Positions 36,578 through 48,420 are shown, counted from the stretch's first letter. The stretch: 64,000 nt of DNA from Raphanus sativus (GCF_000801105.2 NC_079515.1:28481407-28545406); one strand, 5' to 3'. Numbers and translations are program-made. The notes: generated by a model not told the origin, from the letters alone.

Positions 36578-37917
36578 GAGCATGATTATTGATAGGACAA
36601 AATTTGTAGTCCTTAGCTTATTTTATTACTATTTTTATTTTAAGAGACCAAATATTAAGGACAATCCCAAAAATTTAGATTATTGGTAGGACTACAATTC
36701 ATTCTTCATGTCATCCAACTCCTATTGTCACTAACATAACATGGAGAAACTTATTGTCATAGCTCTTTAGCTACAAAAAATAAATGGCTCAGATTGGACT
36801 TTTAGTCTTTGTAGAACATTAAAGACTCCCTCAAGTGCCGACATTAGGAGCAGGAGTCGACAATGGTTGTCCATACGAGTATCTCCACTGACCACAAGCC
36901 TCACACTTCTCCAGCTTCACCCTGTTTTCAAGCGTGTAGAACTTGCAAGACCAGACTTTGTGCTTCATCTCCTTTTCCTTTTCCTTTGGATTTGCTGCAG
37001 TGCATAGCTCGCCTATTGGAGCCAACAACTGCTCCAAGAAAACAAGACATAAAACAAATTTAACCGATTAGATAGCATGAAGTCTCAATTCGAAAAACAA
37101 TCTCAAGACTTACTGGGTTCAATAAGGTACATTCTGCACACTCCCACATTGCAGCTTCTTCTCTGCCTTGGTTTGCAGTGGATGGTGAAGTTTCTGATGA
37201 TTTCATGAGACCAGATATCGGTTCATCTCTGGACGAAGACGAAGGACCCTGATCGCCTTGGCTGCAACTTCTTTTACTACATCTACTTTCGAAAGAAGCT
37301 TCCTCTGTAGCGCGAAGAGAAGAGAGGGGAGGCTGGCCACCCTAATAGCTGCTGCATTAATAAACCATAAAATCCCAAATACAATATATACTCCTTTCTA
37401 GCACTAAGTCATCTCAAAAGCAACACCGCCAGTGATTTGAGCCTAAAGGGATGAACTTTACACATTTTTTTCTAGCTAGAACAATCCAACCAATAAACTG
37501 AATCATTGAGTCAATTCGAGATTAAACCCTTGAATGATCTAAGAGAAAGGTGGAAGCTTTACTTTTCATTCATCACTTATCCAAATCAAAATATACGAAC
37601 CTGAGGCTAGATCTTCTCGCGTCTCCCTCCGCATCGCGCTCTTCGTCTCCACCACGGGCTTCGCCGGATTCTGCTCCGCCGCCGTGTTAATACTGGTCCG
37701 TCAAAGAGATCAACAGAAACGCCATGGGCGGAGGCAAGGCCATTAATTCTGTCGAGAGAAAGAGAAAGAGAAGCACGAGACGACGACACGTATCACTTAA
37801 GGACAATGAAAAAAACATCTTAGCTAAGGACGTCCCACTAATTTTTTGATTTATTACATTTATTTTAATAACATTAACACTTAAGGACTTCGTTTAGATA
37901 TACCGTTAATGTTGATC
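36578..37917. mobile_element. PIF/Harbinger-like element carrying a host-gene fragment
   Basis: A 1340-bp element flanked by TAA on both sides (36575-36577 and 37918-37920). The termini are imperfect inverted repeats: GAGCATGATTATTGATA on the left and GATCAACATTAACGGTATA on the right read in reverse, with AGTCCTTA just inside both. It has no transposase. The interior holds the WSS1A-like fragment. Terminus type and target size point to PIF/Harbinger-type MITEs. Confidence 0.6.
36831..37342 (-). pseudogene. WSS1A-like metalloprotease C-terminal fragment
   Basis: Two exons on the minus strand, 37342-37114 and 37028-36831, joined by a GT-AG intron. They encode the C-terminal part of a WLM-family SUMO-linked metalloprotease of the WSS1/SPRTN type (Arabidopsis At1g55915 as I recall it), which repairs DNA-protein crosslinks. 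The N-terminal catalytic domain is absent; the fragment begins at GQPPLSSLRATEE. Two RanBP2-type zinc fingers are readable. The first, WECAECTLLNP-LLAPIGELC, has Gly where the third zinc-binding Cys belongs. The second, WSCKFYTLEN..KCEAC, has Tyr in place of the second Cys. Loss of a ligand in each finger suggests no selection on the fingers. A short upstream frame at 37607-37789, ending near a possible donor, could act as a new 5' exon. Confidence 0.75.
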
Positions 37918-37920
37918 TAA

Positions 37921-38230
37921 GTTGCAGTCTTGCATAGACGTCAAAGACTCAAAAGAAAAATATGAGATAGCCTTACCTTATTAATCTGAATCCTATTTTT
38001 ATTTTAAAAAAGAAATTTTAATTGTTTTATTAATAAATTTTTGGTTTATACAAGAACCAGAGTTTAGCCGGTTCGTCGGGTCGCCGGTTCACGAGTTTTT
38101 AACGGTTCGATAGAGATTTTTAACCGGTTCAATTATAGTTAGGTTTTGGCATTAACTCAACCCACATTTGTGTCCGGTTCGTGGTTGAACCTGGTCCGAC
38201 CGCCGGTTCGGTCCGGGTTTAATAACACTG
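37921..38230. mobile_element. Right part of the CAGTGTT-terminated element
   Basis: Contains GGTTCG/CCGGTTC repeats at about 38068-38215 and ends with the inverted terminus (reverse reading CAGTGTTATTAAACCCGG). Near its left side, AGACGTCAAAGACTCAAA at about 37937 is similar to AGACGTCAAAGCCTCAAA at about 38249, just outside the element, so flanking DNA was duplicated. Confidence 0.45.
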
Positions 38231-38480
38231 CCTATAATGCAGACCTAGACGTCAAAGCCTCAAAGTCAAAGGTATGACCTACTCTGTTTCAATGGGCTAG
38301 CTTCAAAATCAATTAATAAGTTAGGCCCATTTTCAAACATGGTAATTTCTCGTCAGATCCAGACGCCGCCGTAGACTGTAGTTGTTGGTAGAAAAGTCAA
38401 AGACCGCTTCCTTTGACTCTTATTAGCTCATTTTCATTTGCTTTTCCAATCCAGAGAACACAGAGAAGAAGAAGAAGAAG

Positions 38481-40508
38481 ATGGAGTCATCGATGTCTCA
38501 GAAGTTCACTCTTGTTTATGCTTCTCTCCTTGGAGGTGTTAAATCCATCACCCCCTTCTTCGGTTTTCAAATGATTTCCTGTAGTTTGATCCAGTTAATT
38601 TTCTTGTTTGATGCAACTACTTCTCGAAATTAATGGATGTATAACTGTAGATTCCTGAAATGTTATTTATATTGATCACTATGTATGTATACTCTGGTTG
38701 AAGTATATGTGTGTGTGTGTGTGTGTTGTGTGTGATGTATGTTCTTCCACTTGAACCATATGTGCTTGGATTGTTTCTATTGTCTTGATCTGTCCGCACT
38801 TGAGAATTTTTTTTGATTATATTCGAAATGTGCTTTTGATCGTTTTAAATAGTGATATCATCTGGTGTGTATATATACATGGTGAGTGTAGTAGATCCCC
38901 TTGATTTGATTCTTTCTTGTCGTGTACTATTGACTCATAGCAAATGTTGTGGCAGTTGGTGGGTTGATGGGTTACCTGAAACGCGGAAGCAAAATCTCAG
39001 TAGTCGCAGGAGGAGGATCAGCTGCATTGTTCTATTATGTTTACAAGGAGCTTCCAGAAAATCCTATATTGGCTTCCTCTATCGGTATAGGTAAGTGAAA
39101 ATACGATTCTCTCTATTTTTCAAACATATTGGTTTTCATATGCAATCTACGTCCACAAATGGGTTTTCATCTATAGCTAATGGACATGGTATATATACTA
39201 TCTTATGATGAGTCCAAAGCCGTCTTTAGTTTAACTATATCCATGCAGTAAAATGCGTCCCAGAGCGCCGCAACATCATATCTATGATTCTCTCTATTTC
39301 CCAAACATATTGTTGTCGTTGTTGTTTTTTTTTTTTTTTTTTGAAAAAATATGTTGTTGTTTTCGTTAGATGAATAAAACTCTTGGTCTTGAAGAATTTA
39401 GTGAAATTCTAAACAAGTTAGTGACAACATCTTAGTTCATAAGAAGTTACAGATTTTCTTTTGGGAAAAATAAAAAGTTTTCTTAACCCTTTTTAGATGT
39501 CACCGTAGATATGTAGCCACATAAAGATACACATGTTTAAGCTCATCCATGTCTATCTTTTTATAATAAAATTAAACTATTGATAACAAAATTTTTAATA
39601 AGGGACTTTTAATAGTTTTTGTAATTTAAAATATATTTTTTAAAAAAATTAATGCAAATTTAAAAATTAAATATTAAGCTCTCTGTGCTTTTCCAATGAA
39701 AATTTCAAAATTTAAATATTTATTTATTTTATAGTATATAGTTAAATTTAAATGACATTAAAATATATATATATATATATATATATATCTGAATATCTAA
39801 ATAAGATTTTATATTATATGGTTTTATCATTTGTGATTTGTTATAAAAAAATAAATTATTGATCACAAACTTTTCAAAGTGAGATTTTGATTTTTTTATC
39901 AACTTATAATCATTTAAATATATATAAAAGCATATACAAAAAATCTAAATTTTTATTATATAATTAATGTGATTGTTCATTTTATTTTAATGCACAATTG
40001 TTATACAGTATTTTATTATTCAAAATCCTTAATTTTCATATATATATTTTAACTACATTAGATAATTCCATAATTTTATTTAATGAAAGAATGAATAATT
40101 TTTTTATCCATTAAATAATTAATTCTACGACTAGTTTTGAGTCTTTTGACCAAAAAAAGATACTAATTTACTTTTTAAGGATTTTAAGAATCATTTTAGT
40201 TTTAGTAATGACTAGTGTAGCTAAATGTTGCAATGTTCCTAAGATAAATATAGAGATTACAATACCCGACCAAATTAAACCGGAAGATCAAATGTCAATT
40301 TTTATCAACACTGGAAAATCAAATGTTTATAGTGTACATAAGTGATGCGCGGTTTGGTTGTAATGATGCAGTGGGGTCGGCAGCGTTGACAGGAATGATG
40401 GGATCGCGTTACTTAAGGACGAGGAAAGTAGTCCCGGCGGGAGTTGTATCGATGGTGTCACTCGTGATGACTGGGGCTTACTTGCACGGCCTTATTCGCT
40501 CAAGTTAA
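38481..40508 (+). CDS. TMEM14/FAX-like small membrane protein
   Basis: A 108-residue protein of the TMEM14 (Tmemb_14, UPF0136) family, related to plant FAX fatty-acid export proteins and expected in a plastid, ER or other organelle membrane. There are three exons: 38481-38535, 38956-39090 and 40372-40508, with in-phase GT-AG introns. It starts MESSMSQKFTLVYASLLGG. It contains glycine-rich membrane segments (VGGLMGYLKRGSKISVVAGG; VGSAALTGMMGSRYLRTRK; VVSMVSLVMTGAYLHGL) and ends LIRSS. The long second intron (about 1.28 kb) is AT-rich with an (AT)n run near 39764-39788. It corresponds to Arabidopsis At2g26240 by order and sequence. The transported substrate cannot be told from sequence. Confidence 0.9.
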
Positions 40509-41730
40509 AGCCTCTCTGCTACGTTCGGTTGGACCTATTCCCTATAGGGTTTGGGATAGCATTTCTTATTCTGAAAGTTGTTGAACAGTGTGCTTTGTGG
40601 TGATGTTTATCTACCTTCTTCCGTATCCATATATATATAGACTCTCAGAAGGAATATGACTAATGGAATAACTGTAATTGAAGAGTCCGGATCATATATA
40701 CATGGACTTGTGTGATGAAAATTTTACTTTCTTTGTTTCTTTTTGGATGCCTACTCTGACATATAGGGCATGTTCGTTTCACTAGCTGGTTGTTGCATTT
40801 GATTGCACAAATCTGGATGTCTTTCGTTTTTCTCTTTTAGAATGTTTCCAGCAATAGCATGACTGTAAATTATTTTGCATCTCAATTTGTTTTGGATATT
40901 TAAGATTCTGAAGTAGTAGAGTTTAAATGTAACATTTTAGTTGACAAAAAAAATGTTACCTTTTATATTTATTAGGTAAATATGAAAATACCGTTGCCAA
41001 AATTAGAATTAAAACTTGCTATGCTCTCTATCTCTAGCTGTCAATCAATCATCATCTCCGCCTCTTTTACTGGAAACCTTGAACAAAGAAACAAAATGAC
41101 AGAATGATATATTTGATTGGGATCAGCCGGAGGTATACTTGCTGTGAGAACCCTCGTGCTCGTGAGAAAAACCTTGCTGAATGATGGTGGTGGAAAACAA
41201 GACATCAAGCTTTGAACCACTGTATAAATTGGATAAGATTCACGGCTTAAACAACTAATGAAGGTGAATGTCTTTATAGTAACATAAGATCTAAACGCAT
41301 GTGTAATAAATGAACTTCTGGCATAAGTACATTGTAATAGATAATGTGGTGTACATTTTGTTCGTAATGAATATGTATATGAAATGATATTATGAATAGG
41401 TCAAAAGCTTAAATAACAACATTTTATCTATAGAAAAAAATATAACTCTAAATTAATAGATTAGATTCATTAATGCAGGCGAATAAAAATTTACCATGGT
41501 TAAAAACAAATTTACGAATTAAAATCTAGATCCAAAGCTGATGAATATATAACTAAACCAGTGGTTTTTTGGGGCTACACCCGGGAAAAATATTTAAATA
41601 TCCATATTTGGATCCGACCACCCCTTGTCGTTTGCTGGATGCCTAGTGTGGGCCGCCAAGAAAAGCCCACTAATATAAAGAAGGGTATTCAAAGACCTAC
41701 ACATCTCGTGCGTGTCTGCTACACCTGCTT
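40509..41730. other. Intergenic region between TMEM14-like gene and FTSH4
   Basis: 3' UTR of the upstream gene followed by AT-rich DNA. No coding or mobile element was recognised. Confidence 0.5.
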
Positions 41731-41731
41731 C

Positions 41732-41735
<4 letters not shown>

Positions 41736-41799
<64 letters not shown>
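41736..41799 (+). repeat. (CT)n microsatellite in the FTSH4 leader
   Basis: About 32 uninterrupted CT units, roughly 190 bp upstream of the FTSH4 start codon and probably in the 5' UTR or core promoter. The long Leu/Ser open frames over this tract are artefacts of the repeat. Confidence 0.92.
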
Positions 41800-41803
<4 letters not shown>

Positions 41804-41986
41804 CGACTCGAGTCCTCTCTCACGTGTATCTATCAGTTTCAAGAATTATAGAAAAATTCAGACAACCACCGAGTGGTTTTGTTTTCCAATACAGATCGAG
41901 AGCGACAAGTAAAGAGCTTCGTGTTCCATTTCCGAACATATTAATTCACACCAGTTCTGTAAGAGGCTGCGAAGGGAGATTGATTG

Positions 41987-44900
41987 ATGGCTTGGAGGCG
42001 TCTCATCACCAAGGTTCTCTCGTCTCTATGCAATTCCTTTTTAACTGAACAAAGGTTTCGGATTTGGTCAAATCTAAATATCATTTTTTCCTTCTATTGA
42101 GTTGTTTAAAGATCTTTATGCAAACCCCCGAAGGTCAAAAAAAAAAAAAATTCCTCCCTTTAGGATGATTGAAAACTTATCTCCTCTATGGCTATTTAGT
42201 TTATTTGAAACCTAATTCACTTGATTTGAAATCTGGTTGTAAGATTGTAATGTTGGTGCAGATCAAGGAATTAATAAAATTTCACTTTTCTTGATCTGCC
42301 TAGTGTTACATTTGAGCTTGGGCCCGATAAATTGCAATTCATTACCATAAGCTCTAAAGGGTCAAAATGTTGTTTTGTTTTGGTCCTGTGGATAACCGTT
42401 TTGGAATTTCCTCATTGTTATTGTTTACCTCACCTGTGGCCTATATCAAACTAATTTTGAAATTGGACAATAAAAAAGGTGATTTAAGGTTTATAGAATA
42501 TTTTGGTTTTTCATGATTGTTTCATTTGAGCCTTGGTCTGATACCTTATTATTATCTATGACAGGTTTCTCATGAACGAGAATTGAGAAGCTTAAGAACC
42601 TTACTTGTTAGAGCGTACACTTGTGCTCCTAGATTAGGAGTTGTTGGAGGTAAACCAATCACTTGCTGATGAGTTTTTTTATTCAATTTGTTTTATAATT
42701 TTTGCGACGCATATTGATGATGTAAATGTGTTTTTTTTTTAAAGCTGCAAGTGGTGGTGAAGCGTCTTTGGCGCAGTGGAGGCATCAATCAAGCTATGCA
42801 GGTAGCTTTGCTCGGAGAGTGAGAGAGAGAGGCGAGTTTAATGAGGTTGCACAACTGAGAGAACATATCCGTAGAAACGACCCTGAAGCAGTTATCAGAA
42901 TGTTCGAAAGCAGTCCAACGATGCATTCGAATCCCTCCGCACTTACCGAATACATCAAGGCATTGGTCAAAGTTGATAGGCTTGATAACAGTGAGCTCGT
43001 ACGAACATTGCAAAGAGGTCCGGTTTGAATAACATTCTCTCGCTTTGCAACAAGTATGAGCTTTTTTTTTTGGTTGACCTTCTCTTTTCTTTTTTTTTTC
43101 TCCTTTTTAGGTATTGTTGGTGGTGCTTCATCACAACAGGAGAAAGAGAGTTTTGGAAGTCTGGCAGCATGTAAAAATTTGGGAAAAGCAACAAAAGAAG
43201 GTGTCCTTGGAACTCCAGCTGCACCAATCCACACGGTATCCACTGAAAGGAGTAGCTTTAAAGAACAGCTCTGGAGTACTTTCCGGACTATTGCAGTTGG
43301 CTTCTTACTCATTTCTGGTGTTGGAGCACTTATCGAAGACAGAGGAATTGGCAAAGGTTAGTGATTCAATAGCAGGTGGTGGTGGTGGTGGTCTGGATGA
43401 TATATATACTTAGTTTCTTATGTCAGGACTTGGTCTGCAAGAAGAAGTACAACCAAGTATGGACTCGAGCACCAAATTCACTGACGTAAAGGGTGTTGAT
43501 GAAGCAAAAGCTGAGCTTGAGGAAATTGTGCATTATCTTCGTGACCCCAAGGTCAACAACAACTTCTTCTTTACCATCTTATCCTCTGAAATTATATATG
43601 TCTTAGTGCTCTTTTTTTCTTTACAGAGGTTTACTCGTTTGGGAGGAAAGCTTCCAAAGGGTGTGTTGCTTGTTGGTCCTCCTGGGACAGGGAAGACAAT
43701 GCTTGCAAGGGCCATTGCAGGAGAAGCTGGAGTGCCCTTCTTCTCCTGCAGTGGTAGTGAATTCGAAGAGATGTTTGTTGGGGTGGGAGCCAGAAGAGTG
43801 AGAGACCTCTTTGCTGCTGCAAAGAAATGCTCTCCTTGTATTATTTTCATCGATGAGATTGATGCTATTGGAGGAAGCCGTAACCCCAAGGACCAGCAGT
43901 ACATGAAGATGACTTTGAACCAGCTGCTCGTTGAGTTGGATGGGTTCAAACAAAACGAAGGGATCATTGTGGTCGCTGCAACCAATTTCCCCGAGTCATT
44001 GGATAAGGCCTTGGTTAGGCCTGGGAGGTTTGATCGCCATATTGTTGTCCCTAACCCTGACGTTGAAGGTCGTCGCCAGATTTTGGAGTCTCACATGTCA
44101 AAGGTAGCTACTAGCTAGCGCTTTAGATTATGCTGCCGGCTCATGTTAATGGCCTCTTACCATGTTGTTACTTACCTTCATTGTTTCAGGTACTTAAAGC
44201 TGGAGATGTTGATTTGATGATCATCGCTAGAGGGACTCCTGGATTCTCCGGTGCTGATTTGGCGAATCTGGTGAACGTTGCTGCTCTGAAAGCTGCAATG
44301 GACGGTTCCAAAGATGTGACAATGTCTGATCTCGAGTTTGCCAAAGACAGAATCATGATGGGAAGCGAGAGAAAGTCTGCAGTTATATCTGACGAGTCAA
44401 GAAAACTTACTGCATTCCATGAAGGTGGTCACGCCCTTGTGGCAATCCACACAGAAGGTGCTCTTCCCGTCCACAAAGCCACCATAGTGCCTCGCGGTAT
44501 GGCTCTTGGCATGGTTTCTCAGCTACCTGATAAAGATGAGACGAGCATTTCTAGGAAACAGATGCTCGCTCGGCTTGATGTTTGTATGGGAGGCCGTGTG
44601 GCGGAAGAGTTGATCTTTGGAGAAAGCGAGGTGACTTCAGGTGCTTCTTCTGATCTCGAGCAGGCGACTAAACTCGCTAGAGCCATGGTTACCAGATTCG
44701 GTATGAGCAAGGAGGTGGGACTCGTGGCGCATAACTATGACGACAACGGGAAGAGCATGAGCACCGAGACGAGGCTTCTCATTGAGAGAGAAGTGAGACT
44801 TCTTTTGGAGAAGGCTTATAACAATGCTAAAACCATCCTCACGGTTTACAACAAAGAGCTTCATGCCCTTGCTAACGCTTTGCTTCATAATGAAACTCTC

Positions 44901-45113
44901 TCTGGGAAGCAGATTAAGGAGTTGCTTGCTGATCTCAACTCTCCGCAGATCAAAAAGCGTCAAGAAGTAGTAGTTGCACAGCAAATCAAGCCGGTTCCTC
45001 CTTCAACTCCTAACCCTGCATCATCATCAGCAGCAGCGGCCGCAGCTGCTGCAGCCACAGCTGCTGCAACTGCCGCAACCAAAGGTAAAGACATGGCTCC
45101 TGTAGGGTCTTAA
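41987..45113 (+). CDS. FTSH4: FTSH4 mitochondrial i-AAA protease
   Basis: An ATP-dependent zinc protease of the inner mitochondrial membrane, facing the intermembrane space, for membrane protein quality control. There are seven exons: 41987-42013, 42565-42649, 42745-43017, 43111-43356, 43427-43551, 43627-44103 and 44190-45113. The start MAWRRLITK opens an Arg-rich mitochondrial presequence. A single membrane segment ([16 protein letters not shown]) is in exon 4. The AAA domain shows Walker A GPPGTGKT, Walker [13 protein letters not shown] and the second region of homology [19 protein letters not shown]. The protease zinc site is HEGGH, with Gly in place of the Ala of the usual HEAGH, as in plant FTSH4. 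The C-terminus has a poly-Ala tract encoded by GCA/GCT repeats near 45030-45070. It is complete with all phases consistent, and corresponds to At2g26140. Confidence 0.96.
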
Positions 45114-45507
45114 GAAAAAAAATATAATAGCCTCTTGTATTTGTGTATGTTGGGGTCATTGAACTAGAAATAATCTCTTCATTTTGGGAGTTTTCTAGAG
45201 TCTAGTGAGAGTTTAAGAGCATTAAAGGTTATAGAGGTAATTAAGGACAATGAGATTAACATCTCATTATTTCAAATGTCATATGATATGACTCATATCT
45301 CACACGGACTCTCGTTACAAAATGGTCTTTTGTATTTTCCCTCTCTTTTCTCTTGATGTTCTTGGAATTATTAAATCTGATATAACTTGATGAACAGTCT
45401 ATTTGCGAAATCAAGTTCATAACCCAAGAGCATACAACATCGTTGCAAAAATGGTTGATGTCACTGGGATAGTAAAGATTTACGTAGGACTCTCTCTAAG
45501 TTACTAC

Positions 45508-46029
45508 CCCTGTTCAAAAACGCGGCCGCCTAGTCGTCTAGGCGGTCGCCTGGGCGCTATTCGGTGGGTGGCCGCGGCGAGTTGGGTCAAATCGGTGAAT
45601 CCAGGCGTTGACCGCCTAGTTCCCACGTTGACCGCCTAATCCTGCGTTGACCGCCTAAGTTTTTTTTTTTAAGCTGAAATACGATTAATTATTTTTATTC
45701 ATTATTGACAAATTTGTATAATTATTGATTATTAAATAGTTACAATTAGTTATCTAACCCAAAACAAACACATATATACTACATTAGGGATTTTCTCGTA
45801 TCAAACATGCCCAAATCTAAATTAAATGTTCGATAAATTAAAAGGAGATCGTTTCAAAAAATTATCTAAAAAGTTATAAAATTATGTATAAGAACTTGTG
45901 TCATCATGTTTAAAATTAACTAAACATATTATAGGCCCTGCGTAATTTCCGAGTACTCCCCAATTTTTCGGTAACTCGCTAGGTCCGGACTCGCCGCCCT
46001 ACTAACGCCTAGCGTAGTTTAGAACAGGG
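45508..46029. mobile_element. hAT-like MITE with 8-bp target duplication
   Basis: A 522-bp element with GTTACTAC immediately on both sides (45500-45507 and 46030-46037). The termini are CCCTGTTCAAAAACGC on the left and CCCTGTTCTAAACTACG on the right in reverse. Subterminal sequence is unusually GC-rich, with repeated GACCGCCTA units (about 45610, 45630, 45648) and CGCCTAG at both ends; the middle is AT-rich. The 8-bp duplication and CNNTGTTC-like ends indicate the hAT superfamily. No coding. Confidence 0.9.
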
Positions 46030-46037
46030 GTTACTAC

Positions 46038-47725
46038 TCGTACCATATCAAATGAGGTAAACAAAACCCGTGACTGGAAAGAAAGCGATTTAAACTAATA
46101 TAATTAACTCAGCTGCTTCAGAACTGATTACGACCGTAATATGGTTGAAACTGAACCAAGTGAGAGGTATATATCAACTAATACATGCAAGTACATGCAA
46201 TTTTTAGTACATATATAGACTACTTTTGATTACAGTGAGATTGTGATTTGGGTTAATTTGTAGAATTGTAGGATAACCATTATACAGAAAAGTTAACAAA
46301 ATAAATATCTTTTAAGAATGTGTCAATTTGTGACATAAATAGATAATTTTTTTCAGTGTGTGTGTTATATACACACAACAACGGAATACCATTTGTTTAT
46401 GATGTTTGTTTAAATAGAAATATAACTCTAAAAATTGATTGCTTTCAGTAGCAGTACATGAGAGTGAAAATGTAACTATAAAACATCTTACACATAGCAT
46501 GGATTCAATTATTCAACTCTAATAGTTAATTACTTTATAAAAGTATCTTCTCAAATATGTTTAGTCATCTATATTTTTGTATGTTTATTGAACAAATCAC
46601 TTATGTTTCCAAATTGTATTACAATATTTCTCCAACTGTTAGATTTTTTTTTGATAAAATGTTAAGATTTATTACCAATTTTCATTTCAACTGAATCATA
46701 AGAAACTAGTAGTAAATTGACAGAAAATAAATCTACTACACAAGAAGCTAACCTAATAAGAGTAGAGCAATAACTAAAGCTAAGCAACTAGAAAATAAAA
46801 GATACGATAGAGACAGGGCAAACAAGCTTACAAAAGAAAATTTACAGTGAATATGTGAGTCCGAACTCGGTAAAATTCGGTTCAAAATATTAGACCTCGA
46901 ACAAAAACGAGCCAATGAGAGCACTATTGAAGCAGCAACTCCACCATCTAGCTAGCAAAAACAAGGTGCATCTATGAAAACGAGGCTACGACGTTATGTA
47001 AATGGATTAATTTGCAGAACCGTCTATTATTTCTATCAAATCAAATTCTTAAAATAATTTTCAGTCATAGTCGAGATTCAAATATTTTAAAACAAATTAA
47101 TAAATAATTTGAGTTCTAAATTAGATCACGTTACATGAAATTAGAAATGGGGACACAAAAGCGGAATTATATAGAAGTAAGAATTTTTTAAAAATAGGAA
47201 GGAAATATGTTTTGGAAGCGTGTGTGTATTTTCTTTCGACAACAATAAAAGTACCTACGATCTATGTTTTCCAACCCATAAAGCCAAATCAGAGATATAA
47301 AATCGACATATAATATAATAGAATAGGAATATCTAGCATCTCGTGTCAGTTTGTTCGCCATAAAATTTTATGTTTTCAGAATATGTCGGATCTTAAAGGT
47401 AGGAAAAAAACTCTATATAACTTTTGGCTATATCTTGCAAATTAAAAATAAAATCACTAATCTATTCAGCTGACTTAATATCATAATTGTGAAACTACAA
47501 ACAAATTAATTTTATTAAAAATATTATATAATTCTTCAAATTAATTATTTGTAATATCTGGAAATAATATATTTGAATATATATGTAATCTCTGTTATAA
47601 AACAGTAAGTGCACGAAAATAATTTATAATATTAGTTTTAGTATTTTTATACTTTTTGTTATCTCTATTTTAATATTATTAAAATATATATATTTACATA
47701 ATAATAACCTTTTTAATCACTTTGG
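46038..47725. other. AT-rich intergenic region
   Basis: No gene recognised. The stretch 46640-47000 is less AT-rich and may be an old retroelement remnant, but no reading frame supports a call. Confidence 0.45.
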
Positions 47726-47728
47726 AAT

Positions 47729-47993
47729 ATTTTTCAAGCCAAATCTTAATTTTAGAACATTTTGAAAGCGAGATTCTGAAGACTTACACAAGTTTTCAAT
47801 TTCAATTCTGGTTTTGTAACGGGAAATGAACATCCAAAGAAGCTTTTCTGTGTAATCTATGTAGATCTAACTCCTCGCTTTCAAAATATTCTGAAATTAA
47901 GATTTGGCTTGAAAAAACAACTTTTTAGTAAGTTTGGAATATTTTTCAAGCTAAATCTTAATTTTAGAACGTTTTGAAAGCGAAATTTTGAAA
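47729..47993. repeat. Inverted plus direct repeat, arms of about 42 bp
   Basis: The arm at 47729-47772 (TTTTTCAAGCCAAATCTTAA through GAAAGCGAG) recurs inverted at 47874-47917 and again direct at 47942-47983. The first two arms could form a hairpin with a loop of about 100 nt. Confidence 0.85.
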
Positions 47994-48420
47994 ATTTATA
48001 CAAGTATTTGATATTGATTCTGGTTTTGACATGAGAACCGAATCAGATGAAGCTTCTGTGCAATCTAGATAGATCAAACTTTTCATATCTCAAATTAAAA
48101 TAGTAGACTGTGAATAGTTTTAAATCTTTTGAAAAAAAAGTTTTTTTCTTTTCTGTTTTAAAACGGAAAACAGACGTCCGATGAAGTTTCCGTGCGATCT
48201 AAGTAGATCTAACTCTTTGTATCCCAAATTAAAATAGTAGACTGTGATAGTTTTGAATCATTTGGAAAAAAAAGTGTTTCTTCTTTTTGGTCTTAAAACA
48301 GAAAACAAATGTTAGATGAAATTTCCGTGCAATCTAGGTAGATCTTGCTCCTCTCCTCGTATTTCAAATAAAAATAGCAGACTGTGAATAGTTTTGAATC
48401 TTTTAGAAAAAGTGAAAGTG
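47832..48420. repeat. Tandem array upstream of RTE1, four diverged units
   Basis: Units begin near 47832, 48045, 48179 and 48310, each with a GATGAAGYTTCYGTGCRATCTA-like start followed by TAGATC. Units 2-4 continue AAATTAAAATAGTAGACTGT (or a variant) and TAGTTTTRAATC, then an A-run and a T-run. Spacing is about 134 bp between the last three units. The array ends about 430 bp before the RTE1 start codon. Confidence 0.8.

Noticed and set aside
36096..38230. Calling the whole block one intact hAT transposon
   Set aside because: The outer ends are inverted repeats, but the flanking 8-mers (TCTCTGTC and CCTATAAT) do not match, so only parts are reported at moderate confidence.
41561..42048. Open frames with long Leu-Ser repeats
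   Set aside because: Produced by the CT microsatellite; no family similarity and the tract lies in the FTSH4 leader.
42789..43354. Long minus-strand open frames over FTSH4
   Set aside because: Antisense shadows of FTSH4 exons.
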